From NCBI GenBank assembly GCA_001931535.1, contig CP016211.1, positions 11,020,377 to 11,084,376 on the forward strand: a stretch of DNA of 64,000 bases, in the 5' to 3' direction. Under the pieces are notes generated by a model. The model saw only the letters and a program-made list of their open reading frames with translations. It did not search any database and was not told where the DNA came from. This document shows, one piece after another, positions 7,779 to 16,332 of the stretch. The translations under genes were made by a program, and so were the position numbers. Each line of letters begins with the position of its first letter. Within the stretch, counting starts at the first letter, position 1. The DNA comes from Minicystis rosea. GTDB lineage: Bacteria; Myxococcota_A; Polyangia; Polyangiales; Polyangiaceae.

Positions 7779-8978
7779 TCAGCGCCGCAGGGAAGCGAGG
7801 CTCGCGTCGAGCCCGGCCAGCACCTCGGGCACCTGATCCACGCTGTTCGGCCAATGCGGCGAGAAGCGGAGGAGGCCGTCCGGCGTCGAGCACGAGATGC
7901 CGCGCGACCCGAGCTCGCGCCCCAGCTCGACCAACGAAATCCCCGCGGGCGGCCGCACCGAGAGCGCGCCCGAGCGCTGCCGTGGATCGGCCGATCGCAG
8001 GCTCGCGAAGCCCCGCCCCACGAGCGCGGGCTCGAGCGCGTCGAGGATTCTGGTCACGTGCTCGAAGATCGTTCGAGCGCCGACGTGTTGGATCAGATCG
8101 ACCGCCGCCTCCAAGCCCGCGAGCCCGGCCGTGTTGACGTTGCCGCCTTCGAAGAGATCGGCGCGCCGCCGGATCGGCCGGTCGTACCGGAGCAAGCCGG
8201 GGCCGCGCAGGAGGAAGCCAATCGGATCTTCGTGGCTGAGCCAGCCCGCGACGTTGGGACGGAGCGCGTCGATGCGATCCGGGCTCACGTAGAGAAACCC
8301 ACCGCCCTCGGGGCCCATCAACCATTTGTGCGAGCCGGCGGCGAGGTAATCGATGCCGTCCTGCACCACGTCGATGGGCACGATCCCACAAGCCTGCACC
8401 GCATCGACGAACAGCTCTGCGCCGGCGGCGTGCGCCATCTTCGCCATTTCGGCGATGGGCATGCGCAAACCATTTTGGAACTCCACCGCGCTCACCGCCA
8501 CGAGGCGCGCTCCGCGCGAAAGCTCGCGCCGAAGGGCTTCGAGCCCTTGCTCCTCCGAGGCCAGGAAATCGGCGACGGCGACCCAGGCGATCTCGAGCCC
8601 GAACGCCTCCGCCGCGCGCTGCCACGGCGTCACGTTGGCGGGGAACTCGCCCTCGAACAAGATCACCCGATCCCCGCGCGACCACGGAAAGCACAGCGCC
8701 ACGTCGCTGACGCCGCGGGTCGTGTTGGGCATGAGCGCGATGTCCTCGGCGCGTGCGCCGACGAGCTTCGCGAGCTTCTCCCGCAGGCGGCTGCGCTGCG
8801 CGGCCCATTTCCCGAACGAGCCCGAGCCATGGGCCGCGTAATCGTCGAGCACGCCCATGACCGCGCGCCGCACGGCGAGCGACGGCGGCGAGATGGATGC
8901 GTGGTTCACGTACACGCGGCCCGCGAGATCGGGAAAGAGGCTGCGATCGCCGAGCTTGGCGGTGAACGTCGTCGTCAT
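7779..8978 (-). CDS. class V aminotransferase / cysteine desulfurase-like PLP enzyme
   Basis: 399 residues. PLP enzyme of the NifS/class V fold: YVNHASISPPSLAVRRA at the start, the cofactor-stacking region MPNTTRGVSDVALCF, the aspartate in ELFVDAVQACG, and the Schiff-base lysine in AGSHKWLMGPEGGGF. The usual desulfurase Cys loop is not obvious, which favours an aminotransferase, isopenicillin-epimerase-like or kynureninase-like activity over sulfur mobilisation. The start codon overlaps the stop of the preceding small gene (ATGA at 8975-8978), so the two are translationally coupled. It is the last gene of the YgiQ - small protein - aminotransferase unit. Confidence 0.85.
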   Translation of the reverse strand: MTTTFTAKLGDRSLFPDLAGRVYVNHASISPPSLAVRRAVMGVLDDYAAHGSGSFGKWAAQRSRLREKLAKLVGARAEDIALMPNTTRGVSDVALCFPWSRGDRVILFEGEFPANVTPWQRAAEAFGLEIAWVAVADFLASEEQGLEALRRELSRGARLVAVSAVEFQNGLRMPIAEMAKMAHAAGAELFVDAVQACGIVPIDVVQDGIDYLAAGSHKWLMGPEGGGFLYVSPDRIDALRPNVAGWLSHEDPIGFLLRGPGLLRYDRPIRRRADLFEGGNVNTAGLAGLEAAVDLIQHVGARTIFEHVTRILDALEPALVGRGFASLRSADPRQRSGALSVRPPAGISLVELGRELGSRGISCSTPDGLLRFSPHWPNSVDQVPEVLAGLDASLASLRR

Positions 8979-9367
8979 CCTGCCTCCTCGCGCCGGGCGA
9001 GCGCGCGCGTCGCCGCGGCCGTGATGACGGCCACCGCCGGCTCGCATGCCGCAATCATGCGCCGGAGGAGCGGGCCGTCGTCGAGACGCACCACACGCGC
9101 GTGCGGATCGGTGTCGGGCGTCGTCGGATCGAGCGTCGCCGTCACCCGCGGTCGCTCGAAGTCGACGGCCATCGATCGCACCTGGATGCCGGGCTCCGCC
9201 TCCGCGAGCGCGGCCACCATGGGCGCCGCCGCCGCGAACGCCGCTTCGGCCTCGGAGCCGCGCAGATCCACGCCGGGCCCCGAGAACGGGCAGCCTCGCG
9301 CGTCGGTCCGCGGCACGGCGCGCACGTGCTTGTCGGTGAAGCGGAGCTTGAACGAGCGCAGCTCCAC
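8975..9367 (-). CDS. small conserved hypothetical protein between ygiQ-like and aminotransferase genes
   Basis: 130 residues from a GTG at 9365-9367, five bases after the YgiQ-family stop; no clear Shine-Dalgarno, as expected for coupled translation. The end overlaps the aminotransferase start by ATGA. The sequence opens ELRSFKLRFTDKHVRAVPRTDARGCPFSGP and contains one Cys; alternating strands and helices suggest a small alpha/beta domain. I do not recognise a family. Tight coupling on both sides suggests that it works with one of its neighbours. Confidence 0.65.
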   Translation of the reverse strand: MELRSFKLRFTDKHVRAVPRTDARGCPFSGPGVDLRGSEAEAAFAAAAPMVAALAEAEPGIQVRSMAVDFERPRVTATLDPTTPDTDPHARVVRLDDGPLLRRMIAACEPAVAVITAAATRALARREEAG

Positions 9368-9372
9368 GATGA

Positions 9373-11331
9373 TCAGCGCCGCACGGGCTTGGGCCGCGGC
9401 CGGCGCGCGTCGGGCCGGCCGCCGCGCATGTACATCGGCAGAGCACCCTTGCCGCTCGCGGGCGGCACCAGGCAATGCGGCTTGGTCCCGATCAGATCCC
9501 CTCGGCCCGCCTTCTGCAAAGCCTCCCGCGCCTCGTCGTGATGCGCCGGATCCCAGTACAGAAGAAGCGCTTTTTGCAGCCGCTTCTCGTGCATCTCCTT
9601 GGCCGTGTAGACGGGCTGCCGGGTGAAGGGATCGATGCCCGTGTAATACATGCACGTGGCCATCGACATGGGCGTGGGGATGAAGTCCTGCACCTGCCGC
9701 GGGCGCATGCCGTTCTTCTTCAGGTAGATGGCGAGATCCACCATGTCGCGCAGCGTGGAGCCCGGGTGCCCCGAGATGAAATAGGGCACGAGGTGCTGGT
9801 CTTTCCCGGCGTCCTCGCTGGCGCAGCGGAACTGCTCCACGAAGCGCTCGTAGCTCTGGATGCCGGGCTTCTTCATCTTGTCGAGCACGTCCTTCTTGCT
9901 GTGCTCGGGGGCCACCGAGAGCTGGCCGCCGGTGTGGTGCTCGGCCAATTCGCGCACGAACTCGGGGGAGCGCTCGGCGAGGTCGTAGCGCACGCCGGAG
10001 GCGATGAAGACCTTCTTGATGCCCTGCTCCTCGCGCACCGATTTCATGATCTGGAGCAGCGGACCATGATCGGTGTTGAGGTTCTCGCACACGTCCGGGA
10101 ACACGCAGGAGAGACGCCGGCAGGAGCGCTCGATGTTCTCGTCCTTGCACTTCATCTGGTACATGTTGGCCGTGGGGCCGCCGAGATCGGTGATGGTGCC
10201 GCGGAAGTCGTCCATGCGCCGCAGCGCGCGCACCTCGCGCAGGATGCTCTCGGCCGAGCGTGATTGAATGACGCGCCCCTCGTGCTCGGTGATGGAGCAG
10301 AACGTGCAGCCGCCGAAGCAGCCGCGCATCGTCACGATGGAGTGCTTGACCGTGTCGTAGGCGGGGATCGCCTCCGTGTACGCGAAGTGCGGCACGCGCG
10401 CGAAGGGCAGATCGTAGAGCTGATCCATGTCCTTCGTCTCGAGCGGGAACGCGGGCGGGTTGAAGTACACCGCCTCGGTCCCGTGCGCCTGGAGGAGCGG
10501 GCGCGCGTTGCCCGGATTGGTCTCGAATTGGAAGGCGCGCGACATCTCGGCGAAGGCCGTCTTGTCGGCGGTCGCGGCCTCGTAGCTCGGCAGGATCAAG
10601 GTCTTGCCGTCGGTCGTGTACGCGCTCGGCTCGATGTCCTCCCACTCGCCTTTGCGCATCACGAAGGCGGTGCCGCGCACGTCGCGGATGGAGCGGATGC
10701 TCTCGCCCTTGCGCAGCCGATCGGCCACCTCCCACACGGGGCGCTCGCCCATGCCGAAGATGAGGAGATCGACCTTGGCGTCGAGGAGGATCGAGCGCCG
10801 CACTTGATCGGACCAGTAATCGTAATGGGCGATGCGCCGGAGCGAGGCCTCGATGCCGCCGAGGACGAGGGGCACGCCCGGGAAGGCCTGGCGACAGAGG
10901 TTTCCGTAAACGATTGAAGCGCGGTTCGGCCGCGCGCCCGTGCGGCCGCCGGGGGAATATTGATCTTCGCTCCGCACCTTCTTCTGCGCGGTGAGCTTGT
11001 TCAACATCGAGTCGAGGTTGCCCGCGGTGATGCCCACCATCAGGCGCGGCACGCCCATGCGCAGGAGGTCTTTGGTGTCGCGCCAGTCGGGCTGCGCGAT
11101 CATCCCCACGCGGAAGCCGCGGGCCTCCAGGAAGCGACCGATGAGCGCGCCTCCGAAGGCCGGGTGATCGACGTAGGCGTCACCGTTGACGATGAGGATG
11201 TCGAGCTCATCCCAGCCGCGCGCATTCATCTCCTCGCGCGTGGTGGGGAGGAAGCGGCGGAGGTCCCGCGCGGAGGCGAAGGCATTCTTGCGAATCTGGG
11301 CGAGCGTCACGGCCCGCCCAGCGTAGTCCAT
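9373..11331 (-). CDS. YgiQ-family radical SAM protein
   Basis: 652 residues, the normal length. The N-terminal half carries the YgiQ signature (GWDELDILIVNGDAYVDHP, then GMIAQPDWRD and LGGIEASLRRIAHYD). The radical SAM cluster motif is RGCFGGCTFC at about residues 332-341, followed by SITEHEGR and a TIM-barrel half with DLGGPTANMYQM. The C-terminal part (ISGHPGSTLRDM, DFIPTPMSMATCMYYTG) is the family tail. The 4Fe-4S/SAM chemistry is certain from the motif, but the substrate of YgiQ proteins is not established. It heads an operon with a small unknown gene and a PLP enzyme. Its ATG lies 94 bases from the divergent polyphosphate gene. Confidence 0.95.
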   Translation of the reverse strand: MDYAGRAVTLAQIRKNAFASARDLRRFLPTTREEMNARGWDELDILIVNGDAYVDHPAFGGALIGRFLEARGFRVGMIAQPDWRDTKDLLRMGVPRLMVGITAGNLDSMLNKLTAQKKVRSEDQYSPGGRTGARPNRASIVYGNLCRQAFPGVPLVLGGIEASLRRIAHYDYWSDQVRRSILLDAKVDLLIFGMGERPVWEVADRLRKGESIRSIRDVRGTAFVMRKGEWEDIEPSAYTTDGKTLILPSYEAATADKTAFAEMSRAFQFETNPGNARPLLQAHGTEAVYFNPPAFPLETKDMDQLYDLPFARVPHFAYTEAIPAYDTVKHSIVTMRGCFGGCTFCSITEHEGRVIQSRSAESILREVRALRRMDDFRGTITDLGGPTANMYQMKCKDENIERSCRRLSCVFPDVCENLNTDHGPLLQIMKSVREEQGIKKVFIASGVRYDLAERSPEFVRELAEHHTGGQLSVAPEHSKKDVLDKMKKPGIQSYERFVEQFRCASEDAGKDQHLVPYFISGHPGSTLRDMVDLAIYLKKNGMRPRQVQDFIPTPMSMATCMYYTGIDPFTRQPVYTAKEMHEKRLQKALLLYWDPAHHDEAREALQKAGRGDLIGTKPHCLVPPASGKGALPMYMRGGRPDARRPRPKPVRR

Positions 11332-11425
11332 CGGCGGCCGCGCGGGGCAGCGCGTGACGGATCCCGGACGAGCGCGCTACATTCCCGGCCCGCCCCGATC
11401 GCCCGGGGCCCCCCGAGGCTTCACC

Positions 11426-12907
11426 ATGTTCGAGTCTGCCGAGCTGGGCCACGCCGTCGACAAAGAGACGTACGAGAGCGAGCTGCCGGCGCTGCGCGAA
11501 GCGCTCCTCGACGCCCAGTACGACCTCCTCCAGAGCAAGAAATTCCCGGTCGTCATCCTCATCTCCGGGGTCGACGGCGCCGGCAAGGGCGAGACGGTGA
11601 ACCTCCTCCACGAGTGGATGGATCCCCGCCTCATCCAAACCCACGCCTTCGGCGAGCCCACCGAAGAAGAGCGCGAGCGCCCGTCCATCTGGCGCTTCTG
11701 GCGCGCGCTGCCGCCGAAGGGCAAGACGGGGATTTTCTTCACCTCCTGGTACACCGATCCCATTCTCCAGCGCGTCCACAAACAGAGCAGCGACGCCGAG
11801 CTGGATCGCACGCTCGACGACATCCGCCATTTCGAGCGCATGCTCACCGCCGAGGGCGCGCTCATCCTCAAGTTCTGGTTCCACCTCTCCAAAGACCGGC
11901 AGCACACGCGCTTGAAGCGCCTCGAAAACAAGCCCAAGACGCGCTGGCGGGTGACCAAGCAGGACTGGAGGAACTTCGATCTCTACGATCGCTTCCGCCG
12001 CATCTCCGAGCGATCGCTGCGCGAGACCAGCACCGCCGAGGCCCCTTGGCTCGTGGTCGAGGGGACCGACGAGCGATATCGCAGCCTGACGGTGGGGAAA
12101 GCCCTTCTCGCGGCCCTGCGCCGCCGCCTCGACGAGCCCGCGCCGAAGCCGCCGGAGACGCACGCCGCGCCCTTCGTGGCGCCGGTCGACGACGTCGACA
12201 TCATCAAGCGCCTCGATCTCGCCCAGCGCCTCGACAAGGAGGCTTACGAGGACGCGCTCGACAAATACCAGCGCAAGCTCGCGCTCCTCACGCGCACGCC
12301 CGGCTACGAGAAGCACTCGGTCATCGCCGTCTTCGAGGGCGCCGACGCGGCCGGCAAGGGCGGCGCCATCCGCCGCGTCACCGGCGCGCTCGACGCCCGC
12401 CATTACCGCATCGTGCCCATCGCCGCGCCCACCGAGGAGGAGCGCGCGCAGCCCTATCTCTGGCGCTTCTGGCGCCACGTCCCGCGCCGCGGGGTGCTCA
12501 CCATCTTCGATCGATCCTGGTACGGCCGCGTCCTCGTGGAGCGGGTCGAGCGCTTCGCCGCCGAGCCCGATTGGATGCGGGCGTATTCCGAGATCAACGA
12601 TTTCGAAGAGCAGCTCGTGAAGAACCGCACCATCCTGGTGAAGTTCTGGCTCCAAATCAGCCAGGAAGAGCAGCTCCGCCGCTTCGAGTCCCGCGAGACC
12701 ATCGCCTTCAAGCGCTTCAAGATCACCGAAGAAGACTGGCGTAACCGCGACAAGTGGGGCGCTTACCAGCGCGCCGTCTGCGACATGATCGATCGCACCA
12801 GCACCGAAATCGCTCCGTGGACGCTGGTCGAGGCCGAAGACAAATACTTCGCGCGCGCCAAGATCCTGCGGGCGCTCTGCGACGCCATCGAGGAGAAGAT
12901 CGGTTAG
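11426..12907 (+). CDS. pap: polyphosphate:AMP phosphotransferase (two-domain PPK2)
   Basis: 493 residues made of two tandem PPK2 domains, as in the polyphosphate:AMP phosphotransferase Pap, which makes ADP from AMP and polyphosphate. Each half has a Walker A (SGVDGAGKGETVNLL near 45; EGADAAGKGGAIRRV near 312) and a RFWRALPP/RFWRHVPR segment. Only the second half keeps the Walker B-like FDRSWYGRVLVERVE; the first half has FTSWYTDPILQRV instead. This asymmetry fits a catalytic C-terminal and a structural N-terminal domain. I chose the ATG at 11426 because the upstream extension (MTDPGRARY...) is Pro/Arg-rich and the PPK2 homology begins after it. Confidence 0.9.
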   Translation: MFESAELGHAVDKETYESELPALREALLDAQYDLLQSKKFPVVILISGVDGAGKGETVNLLHEWMDPRLIQTHAFGEPTEEERERPSIWRFWRALPPKGKTGIFFTSWYTDPILQRVHKQSSDAELDRTLDDIRHFERMLTAEGALILKFWFHLSKDRQHTRLKRLENKPKTRWRVTKQDWRNFDLYDRFRRISERSLRETSTAEAPWLVVEGTDERYRSLTVGKALLAALRRRLDEPAPKPPETHAAPFVAPVDDVDIIKRLDLAQRLDKEAYEDALDKYQRKLALLTRTPGYEKHSVIAVFEGADAAGKGGAIRRVTGALDARHYRIVPIAAPTEEERAQPYLWRFWRHVPRRGVLTIFDRSWYGRVLVERVERFAAEPDWMRAYSEINDFEEQLVKNRTILVKFWLQISQEEQLRRFESRETIAFKRFKITEEDWRNRDKWGAYQRAVCDMIDRTSTEIAPWTLVEAEDKYFARAKILRALCDAIEEKIG

Positions 12908-12912
12908 CCATC

Positions 12913-13452
12913 ATGGACCGCGCATCGACTTCCCGGACAACCATTCTCCATTCTCGATGGCCATCGACGGCGCTCCTCGCGCTGGCCGTCGCCGTCGCGG
13001 GCGGCTGCAAGGCCGAAGAGGCGACCGCGCACAAGGAGCCGGCCGCCGAGGCCAAGAAGGCCGTGCCGGTGGAGACCGTGGCAGCGCCCGAGGCCGGCGA
13101 GGTGCAGGAGATCGTGCGAGCGGAGCTTCAGCGCGCGAAGGGCGAAGGCCGTCGCCTGCTCGTGTACGTGGGCGCGAAATGGTGCGAGCCCTGTCAGCGC
13201 TTCCACGACGCGGCCAAGGCCGGGCAGCTCGACGGCTCGTTCCCCGGGCTCAGGCTCTTGGAGTTCGATTTGGATCGGGATCGAGATCGCCTGGAGAAGG
13301 CTGGTTATTCCTCGCGGATGATTCCGCTGTTCGCGCTCCCGCGCGCCGATGGGATGGGCAGCGGCGAGCAAATCGAGGGCTCGATCAAGGGCGCTGGGGC
13401 GGTCGATCAAATCACCCCGCGGCTCAAGGCCCTTTTGGCCAAAGGTGGTTGA
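12913..13452 (+). CDS. thioredoxin-fold lipoprotein
   Basis: 179 residues from an ATG five bases after the polyphosphate phosphotransferase stop. Lipoprotein signal with AGGC (Cys32), a 40-residue Ala/Glu/Lys linker, then a thioredoxin fold with the redox motif KWCEPC (Cys91, Cys94) after strand LLVYVG, and MIPLFALPR corresponding to the cis-Pro loop. I infer a membrane-anchored periplasmic disulfide reductase or thiol-disulfide exchanger. There is no partner such as DsbD or cytochrome-biogenesis genes nearby, so the substrate is open. Convergent with the next gene (15 bases apart). Confidence 0.82.
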   Translation: MDRASTSRTTILHSRWPSTALLALAVAVAGGCKAEEATAHKEPAAEAKKAVPVETVAAPEAGEVQEIVRAELQRAKGEGRRLLVYVGAKWCEPCQRFHDAAKAGQLDGSFPGLRLLEFDLDRDRDRLEKAGYSSRMIPLFALPRADGMGSGEQIEGSIKGAGAVDQITPRLKALLAKGG

Positions 13453-13467
13453 GATCCGCGAGAAGGG

Positions 13468-16332
13468 CTATTCGTCGTCGCCCTCGTTTTCGCCGTCGTC
13501 CTCGTCCTCGTCACGCCCCGAGAGCAACAGCCCTTCGAGCTGATCGATCGCGTTCAGCACGTTCCCCGAGGCCACCGCCGTTTGCAGCGCCATCGGGGCC
13601 ATGACGGCGAGCATGCGATAGCCCGCCGTGGCGCGCGCCATGTGCTCGGCGAAGCCCTTGAAGACGCCGAGCTCGCGCACCATGGCCGGCGCCTGCCCGC
13701 GGATCAGATCGGCCAGCGCGGCCGCGATGCTCGCGTCGTCGTGACCGAGGCTCTGCAGGGCGCGCACCTCGTGGCGAATGCGCCGCCAGAACAGCCGCTC
13801 TTCGCGCTCCGCCGGATCGGGGAACAGCAAGGTCACGAGGCGCGCGTGGACCGCGCCGAGGCGCTCGCGCAGCGCGCTTTGGGCCTCCGTCTGCTCGACG
13901 ACGGTCAGCACCTTGTCCACGTGTTGGAGCCGCAGGCCACCGAGCGCGGCGGACTTCTCCAGCGCTTCGGCGGCGGTCTCCATCAAGGTGGTGCGAGCCT
14001 CCGCGTCGTTCGTGAGATCGGCTCGCCCCGCGGCGAAAGACGCGCGCTGCGCGTGCGCCTCGGCGTCGTCGGGCGTGCGCGCGAGGAGCTCGCGGAGCCT
14101 TTCCTCGCCGCGAGCGAGCGTGGCCGCGCGTTCCTCCAAAGAGGCCCTCCGGCCGATCTCGATCAACGTGAGCTGGTTGTACGAGAGCACCACGGGCAGC
14201 GATGCTTCACCGAAGGCCGCGATGCGCGCCGCGAGCGCGTCGCGCCACACCGACTCGGCATCTTCCCATCGCTGGGCGGCGAGGAGCACGGTCACCTGCT
14301 CGCCGAGCTGCTCGGCGCGCCACGCCGGGTCGGCATCGGCCATGGCATCGAGCTCGGCGCGCGCCTCGTTCGCGAGCGCAATCCCCGCTTCGGCGTCGCC
14401 TTTCACCACCGTCACGTAGCCCGCGATCATCCCCGCGCTCACGCGCAGAATGCCGTGGTCGAGGACGCGCGCGATGCCCAGCGCCTCGCTCGCGAGCGCG
14501 ACGGCGGCGGTCGCGTCGAGCTGGGCCATCGCGGCATTCGCCCTTTGCAACAAGCCCACCACGTGCGCCGGCGTCTTCTCTTCCGCGAGCAGGCGCGCGG
14601 CCGCGTCCCCGCGCACGATCGAGAGAAACTCCGTATCTTGCCAGAGCGCCTCGAAGTAATCGTCCTCCGCGGCGCGCTGGGCCCATTTCGCGTCGCGCTT
14701 CACGGCGCGGCGCAACCCTTCGAGCGCCTCTGCGCGGCGGCGAAGCTTGGCGAGCACGCAGGCTCGGTTGAACTCCAGCGCGGAGCGGGGATCGTCGAGA
14801 TAGGTTTTCCCCTCGACCTCGATGATGCGATCCAGCGCCTCCAACGCCTCGTCGTAGGCCGGGACGGCCTCCTCGTGCCGCAGACCGAAGGTGCGCGCGT
14901 TCGCCCGGATTTGCCAGGCCAGGGCGGAGTCGGGATCGCGCTCGATCAGGAGATCGGCGCGCATGGCGGCGTCATCCCAATCGCGCCGGTCATAGGCCGA
15001 GCGCATCAAGGCTTCGAGAATGCCAGTCTCCGTCTGGGTCTGACCGGCGAGCGCCTGCAAACGCGCGATGCGCGCGGCGAGCGGGCTCGGCGCAGCGCCT
15101 TCGACGAGGAGCCGGCGCGCCTCTTCCCACGCGCCCACGCTGGCCATGAAGTCGTCCTCGGCGAGGTGCTCCGCGCGCACCTGCCATACCCAAGGTGAAT
15201 CCTCGGCCTCGCGCAAAAGGGTCTCGTGATCGTCGGGCGTGGCCCCGAATCGCGTCGAGACCCGGAGCCAGGCGAGGAGCGGATCCAGCCCGGGAATCAA
15301 GCCTGCCAGCGCCTGCGCCGCGGCGCCCAGCGCCCCGCCCGCGCCGCCGACGCGATCTTTCGCGCGCGCCGCCCAACCTTCGAAGACGGCGAACAACCGA
15401 TCTTCATGGGCCGCGGCGTCCACCGCCGCGCGCGCCTCCACGGCGATGACATCCATTTCGATTTGCCAGGCCGCCGCCGTCGCCTCTTTGCGGGCCGGAT
15501 CGAAGAGCGAGCCGTTCTCCGGCCTTTCTTCAACCATTCTGCGCTCCGTCTCGGCGGAGAGGCGCATGTGCCAGACGGCGCCGGCGATCCACGCGAGCGC
15601 GAGCAGCGGCTCGCCCAAGCCACGATGGGCCATGGCCCGGAAATAGGCGGCCTCGTCGCTGTCCGGCCGTTGCGACAGCCAGGCTTCGGCGGCCAGGGCG
15701 ACGCGCCTCCACTGCTTGTTTTCGGCGCCTTCGGCGGCGCGGCGCGCGAGCTCCGCCACGTCGTCGGTGGGGCCGTCGCCGAGCGTGCCGTCCTCTTTGC
15801 GCTCGCAGGCCACTCGAATGCTCTCCCAGGGCTCGGTGAGCTCGGGAAAACGATCCTTCGCCGCCGCGAACGCCGCCTCCACCTTGCGCAGCGTGCCCGG
15901 GACGACGCGGCCGGCGGTCCAGCGCACGAGGGCGTGAGGATCGGTGAGCCGCGCCAGCGCGGCGTCGAGCGCCTCCTCGAAGGCCGGATGATCGGGCACG
16001 TAGAACACCACCGCGAGCCGCCCGATGGCCCGAATCGCGGCCCGCGGCTCGCTCGCTTCGCGAACGGCCACAATCAAAGCGGCGGGCTCCACCGCTTCGA
16101 GCACGCGCGCGACCTCGGCGGCGAGCGCCGCCTCCACGGCGTGGAAGCGAATCACCGTCGCGCCCTCCTGCGCGCCCACGACGACCACGGCGCGGCCTTC
16201 GCCGATGCGATAATGGATCTCGCGAATCCCATTCTCGAAGGGGAAATCCGCGGTGCGGGCAAACCCTCGCTCGAGGAGCGCGGCGTCGATTCCGGCGGCG
16301 GTGACCGAGGGCTGGGGGACGATCACGCGCAT
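13468..16332 (-). CDS. large tetratricopeptide-like protein of unknown function, acidic tail
   Basis: 954 residues from an ATG at 16330-16332 that overlaps the stop of the upstream gene (TGATG). The N-terminal 100 residues form an alpha/beta domain (MRVIVPQPSVTAAGIDAALL). Then comes a HEAT-like segment (VFYVPDHPAFEEALDAALARLTDPHALVRW) and many 34-residue-type helical pairs resembling tetratricopeptides (for example ALAWQIRANARTFGLRHEEA, SALEFNRACVLAKLRRRAEA). The last 20 residues are almost entirely Asp/Glu. There is no signal peptide, so it is probably a cytosolic scaffold. Coupled translation with the upstream gene suggests that the two products form a complex. Function not recognised. Confidence 0.75.
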   Translation of the reverse strand: MRVIVPQPSVTAAGIDAALLERGFARTADFPFENGIREIHYRIGEGRAVVVVGAQEGATVIRFHAVEAALAAEVARVLEAVEPAALIVAVREASEPRAAIRAIGRLAVVFYVPDHPAFEEALDAALARLTDPHALVRWTAGRVVPGTLRKVEAAFAAAKDRFPELTEPWESIRVACERKEDGTLGDGPTDDVAELARRAAEGAENKQWRRVALAAEAWLSQRPDSDEAAYFRAMAHRGLGEPLLALAWIAGAVWHMRLSAETERRMVEERPENGSLFDPARKEATAAAWQIEMDVIAVEARAAVDAAAHEDRLFAVFEGWAARAKDRVGGAGGALGAAAQALAGLIPGLDPLLAWLRVSTRFGATPDDHETLLREAEDSPWVWQVRAEHLAEDDFMASVGAWEEARRLLVEGAAPSPLAARIARLQALAGQTQTETGILEALMRSAYDRRDWDDAAMRADLLIERDPDSALAWQIRANARTFGLRHEEAVPAYDEALEALDRIIEVEGKTYLDDPRSALEFNRACVLAKLRRRAEALEGLRRAVKRDAKWAQRAAEDDYFEALWQDTEFLSIVRGDAAARLLAEEKTPAHVVGLLQRANAAMAQLDATAAVALASEALGIARVLDHGILRVSAGMIAGYVTVVKGDAEAGIALANEARAELDAMADADPAWRAEQLGEQVTVLLAAQRWEDAESVWRDALAARIAAFGEASLPVVLSYNQLTLIEIGRRASLEERAATLARGEERLRELLARTPDDAEAHAQRASFAAGRADLTNDAEARTTLMETAAEALEKSAALGGLRLQHVDKVLTVVEQTEAQSALRERLGAVHARLVTLLFPDPAEREERLFWRRIRHEVRALQSLGHDDASIAAALADLIRGQAPAMVRELGVFKGFAEHMARATAGYRMLAVMAPMALQTAVASGNVLNAIDQLEGLLLSGRDEDEDDGENEGDDE

